NCBI GenBank assembly: GCA_002698785.1
Contig: PAAG01000059.1
Location: 186,001 to 250,000, forward strand
Origin: Verrucomicrobiales bacterium
GTDB taxonomy: Bacteria; Verrucomicrobiota; Verrucomicrobiia; Verrucomicrobiales; DEV007
Length of the DNA stretch: 64,000 nt
Direction of reading: 5' to 3'
Shown: one piece after another, positions 8,815-20,700 of the stretch
How positions within the stretch are numbered: the stretch's first letter is position 1
Layout of the letters: every line of letters begins with the position of its first letter
The notes under the pieces: generated by a model
Database searches by the model: none
Seen by the model: the letters and a program-made list of their open reading frames with translations, nothing else
What the model was told of the DNA's origin: nothing
Translations under genes and position numbers: made by a program

Positions 8815-8929
8815 GACCAAGGTTTGGGTTTGACGGAGATTCTTCTCCGATTATTCAGAATTTTTCCAGACGGCCCTTATCGTATCATGAGCTTTCCCTC
8901 GTTTAAAGACCCATTGTTGCCTCATCTGG

Positions 8930-9619
8930 TTACTCAAGCAGCTTGATTTTCAGATTTCGGAATGAGACGTCGCACCCTTTCCCATGGTCCTGAAGGGCTA
9001 TAAATCCCTTCTTCCGGCTCATTTCGGGGTCTTTGTCGATGAGGGTTGAGAAGACTATGCCGTTGATTTTCTGGACGAGAGTATCGCCTTTGACGAGGAC
9101 TTCCATTTCATTCCACTCGTTTTCTTTGTAAACAGCTTGGATCATGGCTGGATCGCTAGTGTCTACGATCGTTTTTTCTCCTTTTTCATCAATGATCGAG
9201 ACTTGGCCGGCAGTCGTGAGTAGTTGCCGGTCTCCCTTTTTGGGGTGTTCTTTTGCGAGCAGCGAATGGTGCCAGAGGCCCATGACGTCCTGCTTTGCCA
9301 CTTCGACCTGGTAGCCGAATATCTGCCATTCGCCCAAGTCGTCGCTGCGGACCTGGACGCCAGAGTTTCCTTTGTCCCATTTGAATTCGAGACGGAGAAT
9401 GAAGTCGGTGGGCTCCTGTTCGCGGTAGATAAGCCAGTTTTTCTCTTTTGCCTCTCCGGTGCAGTGGATGACTCCGTCTTTTACCTCCCAAGAGCCAGGT
9501 TGGCCGTCCCAACCAGTGAGGTCTTTTCCGTTGAAGATTGTTTTGAAGCCGGACTCATCGGCAAGCGATAGGGCGGGTAGGGTGGCGGCGAAGGCAATTG
9601 CGAAAATCGATTTGAGCAT
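8930..9619 (-). CDS. DUF1080 secreted protein
   Basis: The 229-residue product has a signal peptide (MLKSIFAIAFAATLPALSLA) and then the DUF1080 start FKTIFNGKDLTGWDGQPGSWEV. It keeps the family's EFKWDKGNSGVQVRSDD strand and the QDHGKGCDVSFRNLKIK closing strands. It is longer and more canonical than the DUF1080 gene at 1634 and is not a recent duplicate of it. It lies 70 bp behind the MFS transporter gene on the same strand and may share its transcript. The predicted role is binding or cleavage of a keto-sugar or glucan outside the cytoplasm, unproven for most of the family. Confidence 0.9.
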   Translation of the reverse strand: MLKSIFAIAFAATLPALSLADESGFKTIFNGKDLTGWDGQPGSWEVKDGVIHCTGEAKEKNWLIYREQEPTDFILRLEFKWDKGNSGVQVRSDDLGEWQIFGYQVEVAKQDVMGLWHHSLLAKEHPKKGDRQLLTTAGQVSIIDEKGEKTIVDTSDPAMIQAVYKENEWNEMEVLVKGDTLVQKINGIVFSTLIDKDPEMSRKKGFIALQDHGKGCDVSFRNLKIKLLE

Positions 9620-9689
9620 GAGTCTTTGCTACCGATTCGGACTGACCTCGGCAATAACAAAGCGTGGACACAATGAAGGGATGAGGAAA

Positions 9690-10898
9690 TCATTTTGCTT
9701 CCTCGGCATCGAGGGAAAGAGTCCGTTCCCGACCAGCTAGGAAGCCGAAGAACGATGCAAGCAAGCCGAGAACAACGACGAATCCCATGCTCGCATTCCA
9801 TCCCCAAGCGGTGGTGCTCAACAGGCCGGCAATCCATGGGCCGGGAGAGGCCATGAGATAGCCGACCGCCTGTGCCATCGATGATAAGGAAGCAGCGGTC
9901 CTCGCGTCATGGCTACGAACGGCCAGGATGAGAAGGGCCGTTCCAAATGATGCGTTTACCCCGATGCCGAGGCCGATCACGGCGGCTCCTACCCATTTTA
10001 ATGGGAGAATCAAAATCAGGGCGAGACTGACGGCACTGAGAAAGTTGAAGCCACTCGACCAGAGGCTCTGGGATCGAAATTTACCCGCAAGGATAGGTGC
10101 TGCGAGACTGGCGGCACACCCCACGATCTGCAACGCGGAAACCCACCAGGCAGCCTGAGTCTCGGTCATTCCACGATGTTGAAGAACGGTCGGAAGCCAT
10201 GCTACGGAGGAATAGAAGACCATGGACTGAAACCCCATGAAGATCGCGATCTGCCAGGCGCGTCCTTTTTTTGCCAATGCCATTACTCCTCGCAAAGGAT
10301 GACCAGTGGGTCGCACGGTGGGCGGAGGTATCATCTGTGGCGACCAAATCAGGAGGGTCACCAATGCAAGAACACCCCACGCAGCAAGCGCGGTGTTCCA
10401 GTCCCCCGGCAAAGCTGCTGCGAGTGGCACTGCGAAGGCGATTCCGAGGGCTGCTCCTAAGTTCATGCCAGTCGAGTAGAGACTGGTCATGAGTCCGACA
10501 CGATGGGGATATCGACTCTTTACGATTCCCGGCATGAGGACATTTCCCACGGCGATTCCTGCACCGATCATGATGGTCCCGAGAATTCTCCAAATGTCAC
10601 TCAGCTCACCGGGTGCTGAGCGAATGAAGCAGCCAAGGCCGAGAATTAACAGTCCCCCACCCATTGCTCGTGCGAGACCAAAACGCCCGCCTACCCATCC
10701 TGCCCACAACCCCATGAGACCGAAAAGGATGAGCGGAATCGTGGTGAGCATTCCGATGAGCTCGCGGCTCAGTCCATCCGTATGCATTCTTTCCGCAAGC
10801 GGAGAGATAGCGGTAACGGCAGGACGCAGGTTCAAGGCGACGAGAAGAATTCCCGCCACCAACGCTACGTGATGCCAGGAACTGGAGGGTCGCGTCAT
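9690..10898 (-). CDS. MFS transporter, CynX/NimT type
   Basis: The 402-aa protein has about twelve hydrophobic segments and the N-terminal signature of the CynX/NimT (cyanate/2-nitroimidazole) MFS branch: ILLVALNLRPAVTAISPL, then LIGMLTTIPLILFGLMG and the loop GGRFGLARAMG. Family members are exporters or importers of small anions and drugs, and substrate cannot be predicted. It starts at an ATG (10896-10898) facing a 161-bp intergenic region shared with the divergent 2OG oxygenase. Translation ends 70 bp before the DUF1080 gene. No regulator is adjacent. Confidence 0.85.
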   Translation of the reverse strand: MTRPSSSWHHVALVAGILLVALNLRPAVTAISPLAERMHTDGLSRELIGMLTTIPLILFGLMGLWAGWVGGRFGLARAMGGGLLILGLGCFIRSAPGELSDIWRILGTIMIGAGIAVGNVLMPGIVKSRYPHRVGLMTSLYSTGMNLGAALGIAFAVPLAAALPGDWNTALAAWGVLALVTLLIWSPQMIPPPTVRPTGHPLRGVMALAKKGRAWQIAIFMGFQSMVFYSSVAWLPTVLQHRGMTETQAAWWVSALQIVGCAASLAAPILAGKFRSQSLWSSGFNFLSAVSLALILILPLKWVGAAVIGLGIGVNASFGTALLILAVRSHDARTAASLSSMAQAVGYLMASPGPWIAGLLSTTAWGWNASMGFVVVLGLLASFFGFLAGRERTLSLDAEEAK

Positions 10899-11059
10899 GA
10901 GATTTTGCTCTTTTGACGATGAATCACGGAATAGCTGTCACCAACTGAAAATGAATTGCTCGTGGAATTTGGTGTTTTCACCCCACACCAATCCAATTGA
11001 CATCGGGAATTCATCGAGTATCCAGAATTTCTACCCACAGTATGGGTGTTCGAGGCTGA

Positions 11060-11734
11060 ATGTATACGGTTTCGGGCGCCGGCCCTTTTTCCGGCGAAGA
11101 TGTGTCGTTCGACGCGATCATTGAGGATCTTGCCAACACAGGATTTTCGGTGATCCCTGGCTTTTTTTCTTCGACTTGGGCAAATGCTCTGATGGAGGAG
11201 AACCTCGCAATCTGGGAAGATGGCGATTTCAAAAAGGCCGCTGTCGGCCGGGGAAAGCGTAAGAAGAGACGGGCGGAGATCCGCACCGATTCGATTCATT
11301 GGCTTACGCCTAGAACGCGGACTCCGCTGCAGGAGATCTATTGGAATCGGTTGGAAGCGCTTCGTGAGGAGTTGAATCGGAGTCTTTTCCTGGGGCTATT
11401 CGAGTTGGAGGCTCACCTGGCGCGCTTTTCTCCGGGAGGATACTACAAGCCGCATCTCGACCAGCATCAGAAGACGAGTTTTCGCATTCTCTCAGCAATT
11501 ACTTACCTCGACGAAGAGTGGGAGGAAGAGGATGGAGGGAACTTGAGGCTGTTTACAGATCGTAGTGCTGGAGTCGAGGGGCCGTTTCTCGATGTATTCC
11601 CTGAGCCCGGGAAGCTCGTTCTCTTTTTGGCTGCCGATTTCTGGCATGAGGTCCGGATCGCCAGGCGCCCACGGCACACCATTACTGGTTGGTTCCGCAG
11701 GCGCGAGGCACCCGTACCCGGCGTTTTTGGGTAA
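11060..11734 (+). CDS. 2OG-Fe(II) oxygenase (prolyl 4-hydroxylase-like)
   Basis: The 224-aa cytoplasmic protein (no signal peptide) carries a double-stranded beta-helix with metal ligands His132 and Asp134 (YYKPHLDQH), a distal His196 (FWHEV) and a 2-oxoglutarate anchoring Arg near 205 (RHTITGWFRR). The segment SAITYLDEEWEEEDGGNLRL is the usual hydroxylase core of the PKHD/P4H group. It oxidises a protein side chain or small molecule using O2, Fe(II) and 2-oxoglutarate. An N-terminal basic patch (GRGKRKKRRAEIR) might bind nucleic acid or the substrate. The start ATG is the first in frame after the MFS promoter region. It converges with the giant adhesin gene, 28 bp apart. Confidence 0.88.
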   Translation: MYTVSGAGPFSGEDVSFDAIIEDLANTGFSVIPGFFSSTWANALMEENLAIWEDGDFKKAAVGRGKRKKRRAEIRTDSIHWLTPRTRTPLQEIYWNRLEALREELNRSLFLGLFELEAHLARFSPGGYYKPHLDQHQKTSFRILSAITYLDEEWEEEDGGNLRLFTDRSAGVEGPFLDVFPEPGKLVLFLAADFWHEVRIARRPRHTITGWFRRREAPVPGVFG

Positions 11735-11760
11735 TCAAAAAACCCACCCCCACACGCCGG
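11718..11760. terminator. Possible bidirectional hairpin between convergent genes
   Basis: A perfect 7-bp outer stem (CCGGCGT at 11718-11724, ACGCCGG at 11754-11760) encloses an inner TGGGT/ACCCA pairing. It sits across the ends of the 2OG oxygenase and the adhesin gene. T/A tracts lie inside the loop rather than after the stem, so it is not a textbook rho-independent terminator; it may still stop or protect both transcripts. Confidence 0.35.
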
Positions 11761-11762
11761 AA

Positions 11763-14700
11763 TCACTCGGGAAAGGATTGGGGAATGGTGGGTTCGATAG
11801 TGGTCTGTTGTTCTGGAAGTGGCGTAATCTGAGATTCGATTCCTTCGCCACTGTGGCCCTTGTATTCGAATGTGCTGTTGCCTTCCTCGTCACGGCTTTC
11901 GAATCCTTGATAGAGGATGCGGAAAGGATGACCACGAAACGCCTTGCGGCGGCGACGCTGTGCATCTTCGAAGGTATCGTCATCAACGTTGACTGAGCCC
12001 ATATCGTCGGCGTCGTCAGGTTCACCAGCATCCGGGCCTTCAGGATTGACTGGATCGCGACCATCAGGCGTCGCGCTTTCACGAAGCACGATGGTATCGT
12101 AGTAGAAAGCGTAACCAGCTGCGGTAACAGGCGCAGGACCGCTTCCGAACACGTTGCCATGTTCATTCGGAGTGAGGAATTTGTCGCCACGAATGTTGAT
12201 GGTGAATTCTTCAGGACCCTGAAGCGAGGATGGGTCTCTGCGTGCGCCTGAATAGGTAGCGCCATTCAGCAAAGCTCCAGCGGCGATGCGATTGTCCTCT
12301 CTCCAAGGAATGTAGAAACGAAACTCGTCCGCACCGGAAAACTCGCTCTTTGCATCCGCAACAAGCTGTCCCCCGCCCTGCCTGGAAGGAGCGTTTCTAC
12401 TGACGCCAATTTGGGTGACACCACTCGTGGAGGTTGCCCTGCTGATGGCGTTGACATGACCAATCATGGAATTTGTCAGGGCGATATTTCTTCCGGCTCC
12501 TACAGTGATGTCACCATTCCACTCGCCTGTCCCGCTCACGAATTTCAGCGCAGCATCAAGGTCGTCACCATGTCCGATCTTTGCGTAAGCACCTCCCGCA
12601 GAATTGAGTGAGCTGAGGAAGATGTCATTTCCGGCAGAGACGACAATATCTCCTCCGAGATCGATATCAGCAGAAGACCCACCATTTCCAATTTGCACGT
12701 AGGTCGCGATACCGCTTCCGCCACGCAGGAGGACATTACCATCCACATTGACAGATATGTCTCCACTCACAATTACACCCGAGAGGTTTGGTCCTCCGTG
12801 ACCGAGTTGGACCGCAGCCTGAGTGAGACTACCCCCAAGAAGACTCAGGTCGCCTGCAACCGTCACATCGATAGGCTGTGAGAAGATGTTTCCGGAATAG
12901 TCGACTCCACCGTGACCCATTTGGGACATAGAGTAGATTCCGGATCCACCAGATAGACTGACACTACCCAAAGAGACGATGTTCATTGCTCCAGAGATAT
13001 TGCCGTTGCTTCGACTTCCTCCGTGCCCAAGACGTGCTGAGGTGAAATTTGCAGCACCTCCGGTGATTGCGATATTATTGGCTACCACATCAATGTCGCC
13101 TGACATGGCACCCAAGGAACGATGACCTCCATGACCGATGGCGGCGAAGGAGTCAATGCCGGTTCCACCTTGGATACTCAGGTCTCCAACGGCAGATCCC
13201 TGAGCTAGATCGACGATGATGTTCCCTCCCAAACCTGCGCTCTGGGCTCCTTCACCGCCATGCCCGATCTGGGCTGCAGTGCCTTCACGAGACCCGCCCA
13301 AGAGAGACAACCCTCCAGCGTGGGTCAGGATTTGAATATCTCCCGAAGCAGAAACGCCGTCAATACCTGTGGCGATGCGGTATCCCTCTTCGTTGAATCC
13401 GATCTGAGCAAATCCATCCACGGCGGTGGTGCTGCCCAACAATTGTACGAATTCACCCACCACATTGGTTTTACCCTGCGCTGAGCCAACTACCATGGCG
13501 GATGTCTGAGTTCCGTCCCCGATAACTACTCCCCCAGCATTCCCAAAGGCGCCGGGCACTCCCAAGATCGTATCTGCATCGATTGTGAGTTGTGCCATCG
13601 GTGGCATGCCAGAGGGGTCGAAAGAGAAGAGTAGACCAGTCGCTCCGTCCCAGCCGCCGATGACGTTTATATCTCCGGTCCCTGCATTCTGGATCGGGGT
13701 AGAGAATTTCACATCGCCCACCGACACGAGGTCGATATGATTCGCCGTATTCACGAACAGCCCGTTTCCTGTGATTTCGAGATCGCTGGCGGTCGTGGCA
13801 ATTTCCACATATCCACCTGTGAGCATGTTAGACATGATTTCGGTCAGCTTCCGCTGTGTGGAAGAAACGTCGATGCTGCCGGTGACCCAAGTCAGGTTCG
13901 AGGTCGGAGAAACTCCCGATGTTCCGAGATGACCGATCGTAGCGATACTGTTTTGATCGTTGAGAGTGGTCGTTCCACCAACATTCATAAGAATGCTTCC
14001 CGAATGAGAGCCGGTGGTGAAGTTCGAATTTGTCGGAAGCAATCCGTCGATAACTCCACCGTGTCCGATGATCACATATCCTTCTCGCCCGACTGTTCCG
14101 CCATTCAATGAGACATTGTCGGCAGCACTAATCTGGATATCGCCAGCCATGTCGCCATTGGCACCAAAACCGCCGTTACCGATCTGCGCATATCCTTCGT
14201 CAACGGTCGAGCCGCCATTGAGCACAATGTTTTGTGCCAGGACCGATACTACATCGCCTGTTGCACCATGGTTCCCGATGTTCTCGTGACCGCCGTTTCC
14301 AATCTGAACGTAGTTAGGTGTTTGAGTGGTCGTGCCAACCTGGCCAGAACCGGCGGTGAGGATAACATCGCCGTTATTAGCACGCACTTTGATGCTGCCT
14401 TGAGTATTGGAAACCATCTGACCACCGCCGTTTCCGATCTGGGCCCACGAATCATCTACTGAGGTGCTCGAACCACCCGTGAGGATGATGTTTCCGTTAG
14501 TAGTTGAGACAACGATGTCGGACTGGAATGAATTGCCTGCAGCAGTGAGGCCGAGGCTACCCATGCCGATCATGGCATAGGAATCGTTTCCGGCGCCACC
14601 GAGAACGCTGACGCCGGTTCCAGCTTGGACAAGGATTATGTCATTTCCATCTCCCACTGTCCCGTCCACCAAGTTGCCTCCGTGGCCGATCATCGCGAAA

Positions 14701-17700
14701 CTGCTCGTAGTCTCGCCACCCTGAACGAGAACCAAGCTGTCAGCTGTTACCGAAACATTTCCATTGTGATTACCATTCGCATCGTAGCCACCGTGACCAA
14801 TCATTCCATAGGTCCGTGATCCGGTTGCGTTGGTGACAGGAGTTCCTGTTCCTTGGATGAGAACAGAGCCGCCGTTCGTTGCGTGGACAGCGATATTGCC
14901 TGTGCTATTGCCTGCGGCCGAGCGAGCGCCATGACCGACCTGGACATAAGCATCATCAGCTGTACCACGATTGAGGATGACACGGCCACCGCTATTAACT
15001 TCAATATTGCCGGAGCGATCGCCTGCTGTGCCATATCCGCCATTACCCAGTTGGGCGTAGTTGTTAGAGCTCAGACCACCTGAGAATGTGATGTCTCCAC
15101 TCGTAGAAGCGACCGTGATATCACCCTGTTGACTGAGTGTTCCCGCTCCAGCACCCGTAGGATCTGCATCGTGTCCACCATTGCCCAGTTGCACATAACC
15201 ACGCGCATAGTTGGCGTGCTCATATGCGACCGTGACGGATGCGGCACCTTGATTCGACACAGCAGTAGTGAACGTTACTATGCCGGCAGACGAAACCGTT
15301 CCCACCTGGACGTTGATTCCATCGAGAAGAACGCCCGCAGCGGTGGAAGTGATCGTTGCGTACTCGGGCAGCACTGGATCGCTCACTGTGATTACAAGTG
15401 TTTCGAGATCAAGGTTTGCTGTTTCCACAAGGGTTGCAGTTGCACCAGCACCAGACTTAGCAGCGTCAATGAGGTTTGCGCTGGACTCACTCGAAACCGA
15501 TGCAATTCCGCCGCCCGTGAAGGTGACTCCGTCAGCTCCCAAGACGTCAATGTTTCCGTTCCGGTCGCCTTTTGCAGTACGGCCTCCGTGGCCGAGTTGT
15601 GCATATCGGTCATCATGTTCACCAGCGGTGAATTCCACAGCTCCGTCGTATGCCCGTGCCGTGATCGAACCGGAGAAGTCTCCGTAGGTATTCATTCCAC
15701 CATGGCCAAGCTGGACGTAGGAGTTGATTCCATTACTTCCGGCAGCGTTGAAAATGATGTCACCTACAGTGCTCTCCACGAGGATGTTCCCTGTGTTACT
15801 CGTGTTTCCAGCTGTTGTAATGGCATCAGCATCATATCCTCCGTGACCGAGTTGAGCATATGTCTGGTTCGCACTACCGGCAGAAAAGAGAACGGATCCA
15901 GTAGCGACAGCTGTGATGTCGCCATCTGCGCTTCCATCTCCATCGACATCGACCAATCCGAAGTTACCCTTTGCCGAACGACCACCATGGCCGATCTGTG
16001 CGTAGGCTTCATTTCGGCCTCCTGCAGAGAACGAAATCGCTCCATTCGTTCCGAGTGCCTCGACAACGATATTGCCGCTATGGTCGCCACTGGTTGCATA
16101 TCCACCGTGACCGATCTGCGCATACGCTTCGTTGCGGTTACCAGCAGCGAAACTGATCGCGCCATTCTCACTGACTACGGAGATATTGCCGAGGTTTCCT
16201 GCGCTACCTGGAGTGAGAGCGGTTGGGAAATCGGCTTCGTCTCCACCGTGACCGATCTGAACATAGGCGCGAACGCCCGTATTGTAGTGATCGAATGTGA
16301 TGACTGAAGCGGCTGGTCCTGCCGAAGAATCGGAAACCGTCACACTCAGGTTGATTACGCCACCAGTCGAAACGGTGCCTACCTCGACATCGCCATCGAA
16401 CAAGCGCCCGAATGTATCGCCACGAATCGTCCCGGTGAAACCGGCAAGCGGGTTATCGTAAGTAATCACGATCGTGCTGCGATCGAGATTTCCCGTTTGA
16501 GCCATCGTGTAGTTTGTTGAGGCATCGTTCTGAAGCAGATTGTTCAGGGTGGTACTGTTTGTCACAGTCTGGCTAGCTGTTCCTTCGAAGGGAGCTGTGA
16601 ATGAAATGTCTCCTCCAGCACTCACGTCAATATCACCACGGTGATCGCCGCGTGCAGCACGCCCACCGTTTCCAATCTGGGCATACGAGTCGTTGCCGAC
16701 TCCGGAAGTAAACGTCAGCGAGGCAGCCGGGTTCAAAGAACTTCCTGTCCCGGCATTTACGGTGATGTTGCCGCTCATCCCTAACGGGTTCACCGAAGGT
16801 GTATTCAAGTGATAAGTGGTCGTGGACGTGTTCGATGCTGGAGCTGTTTCTTCTGGCTGTATGTTCAGCGTCGATGAGAAAGCGGAAGAAACTCCACCGT
16901 GACCGATCTGTGCATGGGATGTCGATCCGCTGCCCGCAGAAAATGCCACGCCGTTTCCACCGTCGACCAGAATATCACTCCCTCCGTGTAGGTAGGCGAC
17001 CTCGACAACGTCTCCCGCAGCGTTGACATCGGTAGAGAAGATAACCTCACCAGTCGTGTAGTCGATTGAGCCAACAACAGTGAGGGCGCTATCCAGGATA
17101 TTTCCCTGGCCATCGTCAGTAAATACCGCAGTGCCCGCACCGACCGCCTCGGGATCTACCGTGATGAACAGCGAACCAGGAGCCAGCGAACCGTTCGCAA
17201 GAATGGTAGAACCAGCCTGCGTTGCAGAGACCGAACCCGCTTCTGTTCGAACGACCTGATATCCGTGGTTACCGAATGCTTCGTATCCGCCGTGGCCAAT
17301 CTGGACGTAGGCCTGGTTTCCATTCTGGGCAGTGAAGCCGATGAACCCATCGCTGACCACCGAGATGTCACCACTATGCCCTTCTCCTGCTTCCGCCGCA
17401 TTGCGGAAACCGCCATGACCTACCTGAGCGTAAGCTCCGGTCCCGTTACCACTCGTGAAGGTGATATCGTCTCCTGCCGATACATTGATTGAACCGGTAT
17501 GGGTTCCAGCATAGTAACGGTCATTCACATTGGTTTGCGAGTAGTTGCCTGAGCTTCCGCCTCGGGTGAGACGGTGATCATTGCGACCACCGTGACCAAG
17601 TTGAACGTAGCTGTATGAAGACGTGCTCGTGGAAGTTCCCGCAGTGAAACGAATCTCGCCTCCAGAACTCACCAGTATGTCACCAGTATGACCGCCACTG

Positions 17701-20700
17701 GCAAGGTAACCACCATGACCCAACTGGGCGTAGTGGGCATTTCCCGTCGTTTCCGATGCATCGAAGACAATATCACCTTCGGCATTCACGTTGATATTCC
17801 CAACCTGATCGCCGTCCGTGTATGCACCCCCGTGACCCAGTGCAGCAAAGGCTTCACCGGCCGAACCGGCGATAAACCTGATGCTGCCACCGGTCGAGGT
17901 TACGTTGATGTCTCCAGAGTTCCCAATCCGCTCTGCAACTGTTGGACCACGATCTGTAGTGAGAGGATCATTGTCAGGATAGTTGGTCGGGTTGGGATTG
18001 TCGGCGTCGTGGCCACCGTGACCGATCAGTGCATAGGTCCGTGTACCACTCCCAGCAAGAAATTGGATGTCGTCTCGGGCTGTCACGGCGATGCTGCCGC
18101 TACGATCTCCACGAGCCGTGCGTCCGCCGTGGCCGACCTGGGCAAAATTATCAGTGCCACTTCCCGCCTGGAAAGTAATCCCTCCCTGAACGGCCGAAAC
18201 GATAACATTACCCGTCGCGCCTCCGTCCACGTCGCGTCCACCGTGACCGATCAAGACATAAGCATCGTTCTCGTTCGACCCATTGAAAGCGATATTGCCT
18301 CCTGTCGCAATCACGGTGATGTCACCGGACTTAGACATCGCGTCTGCTCCTCCATACCCATCGGAAGCGTAGCCTCCGTGGCCAAGTTGCGCGTAGGCAT
18401 CCTGGCTGAGGAACGAAGTCGACGCGGCATTTACGTTGCCTGCGGAAAATGAAATACCGCTGCCGGCGGTAACCGTGATGTTACCGCTGTGGTCACCGTT
18501 TGATGCGAGACCACCGTGTCCGAGTTGAACATAATTACGGAAGTCATTGGCCTGCATGTCAGGACCATTCACAGGGTCGTTAAGTTCGGATGCAGTGAAG
18601 GAGATTGATCCTCCCGCCCTCACATTAATGTCGGCTTTATGGCCATCTCCATCGAGACCACCTGTAGAGGCTGCATCGGAATCGTAGCCGCCGTGGCCAA
18701 GCTGAGCGAAGCTGCGTCGGCCATTACCCAGGCTGCCCGCTGTATCGTCTCCATAACCCGAGCCGTCGCCTGAGATGAAAGTGATATCGCCTGTTGCACG
18801 AACATCGATGATATTCAAACCGAGAAGATTTCCGCTGTGGGCGCCCTGGGTGCCGTATCCGCCGTGGCCCAGAAGGACATACGATTCTTCGCCTGTTCCT
18901 CCTGTAAAGTAGATGCTGCCAGTGTTGGTTACGATTCCTGAACGGGTGTTGACCAAGATATCGCCGCTGTTGCCGATCCTGGCCGAGTCGCCGGTGTTGT
19001 AGTCGGCATCGCTACCACCATGGCCAAGCTGGGCATAGGTACGAAGAGTAGTGCCACCGAGGAAAGAAATCTCTCCCGCTGCGTCCACAAGGATGTCACC
19101 GACATGGTCTCCCCTACCCGCACGACCACCGTGACCAAGTTGCGCGTAGCCATCCACTCCGCCTTTTGTAGCGTCGAAGACGATATCGCCAGTCAGAGCC
19201 ACCACATCAATATTACCTACGCGACTACCGTCCACGTTCATTCCACCGTGTCCGAGTTGGACATAAGCATCATTTGCCGAAGAGGTATCTCCCAGTAGTC
19301 CTTCGTGAGAAGAAAGGAAGTGAATGCCTCCTCCAGCTTCCACCCGGATGTCTCCTGACAGGCTAACTGTATTCGCAGTGCCGTAGCCATCCGAATCGCG
19401 ACCGCCGTGCCCCAGTTGGGCAAAGCTGTCCATCGAGAAAAAGGAGGTTGGCGCATTGGTCGGATCGCTGGCCCGGACGCTACCGGAAGTAAAATCAATA
19501 TCACCAACAGAGACGACGGTAATGTTACCCGAGTGATCTCCGCTGGAAGCCAATCCTCCATGTCCGAGCAATACGTAGTTTCGATAGTCCTCTACTGTGG
19601 GATCTGTCACGACGGATGCCGTGAAGCTGATCTTCCCACCTGACAGAACGCTGATGTCCCCACTGTGACCAATTCCATCAACGCCACCAGAGCTGGCAGC
19701 ATCGGAATCGTAACCGCCGTGTCCCAGTTGCGCATAACTCCGTCGCCCGTTTCCGGCAGTTGGAGTGAATGCGCTACCAGTACCATCGAGGTCACCAATT
19801 CCAGAGCCGTCACCGGAAGTGAATGTGATATCTGAGCCAGAACGAAGGTCGATAATTCCAGAGTTCGCCCCCTGGTTGGTGTATCCACCGTGACCAAGCT
19901 GTGCGTAGGATTCTTCTCCATTACCCGCAAGGAATGACACTGACCCGACTGCGTTTACGGTGCCATTGATCAGATTGTTATTCACACGTATGTCTCCCGT
20001 GTTGCCTTTTGTTGGAGTCAGGATGTTGGCATCTGAGTCGTGCCCGCCACTACCTAGCTGTGCAAAGGTCCGTTGATTCGAACCGCCAGAAAAGAGGATG
20101 TCACCGGTCGCGTCGACGATGATGTTTCCCGTGTGATCGCCGTCTGTGGCCCGACCGCCATTTCCGAGTTGTGCAAAAGCATCTGCTCCTGTGCCTGCCA
20201 AAAAGGTCAGTGATGCATTAGGGTTCGTCACGATTGCTCCATCGTACCCGACTCTGACGACGATATTTCCGCTGGTGCCGACTGGAAGTGCCTGCGGAGT
20301 ATTGAGATGAAAGGTGGTGCTCGAGGTGTTTGTCGCCGGAGCTGTCTCTTCCGGTTCGACATTTCGAGTGAGTGAAAAGTCTGCATCGTAACCGCCATGG
20401 CCGGCTTGTGTGTATGCCTGGCTGGCGCCTCCCGCAGAAAACGACACACCATTTTTACCCTGGACCAAAATGTCACTTCCACCGAGTAGATAGGCGACCT
20501 CTACGTCATCTCCTGCGGCATTGGCGTTTTCAACAAAGGTGATTTCTCCTGTGGTGTAGTCCACGGAACCAACCACAGCATTTGCGCCTAGCCCGAGTGT
20601 GTCGTTCGGGTCGATCAGGTTTCCATTTCCATCGTCGGTGAACACCGCTGTGCCTGCACCAGTTCCAGTTGGATCAACGGTGATCTTGATAGAGCCCGCG

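Noticed and set aside
15129-16307. 392-aa plus-strand ORF (and similar ones at 17688-18452 and 22239-23033) inside the adhesin gene
   Set aside because: It is antisense to the GHGG array; periodic codon use of the repeats leaves long open frames on the other strand. The products are Cys/Thr-rich with repeated nonsense-like patterns.
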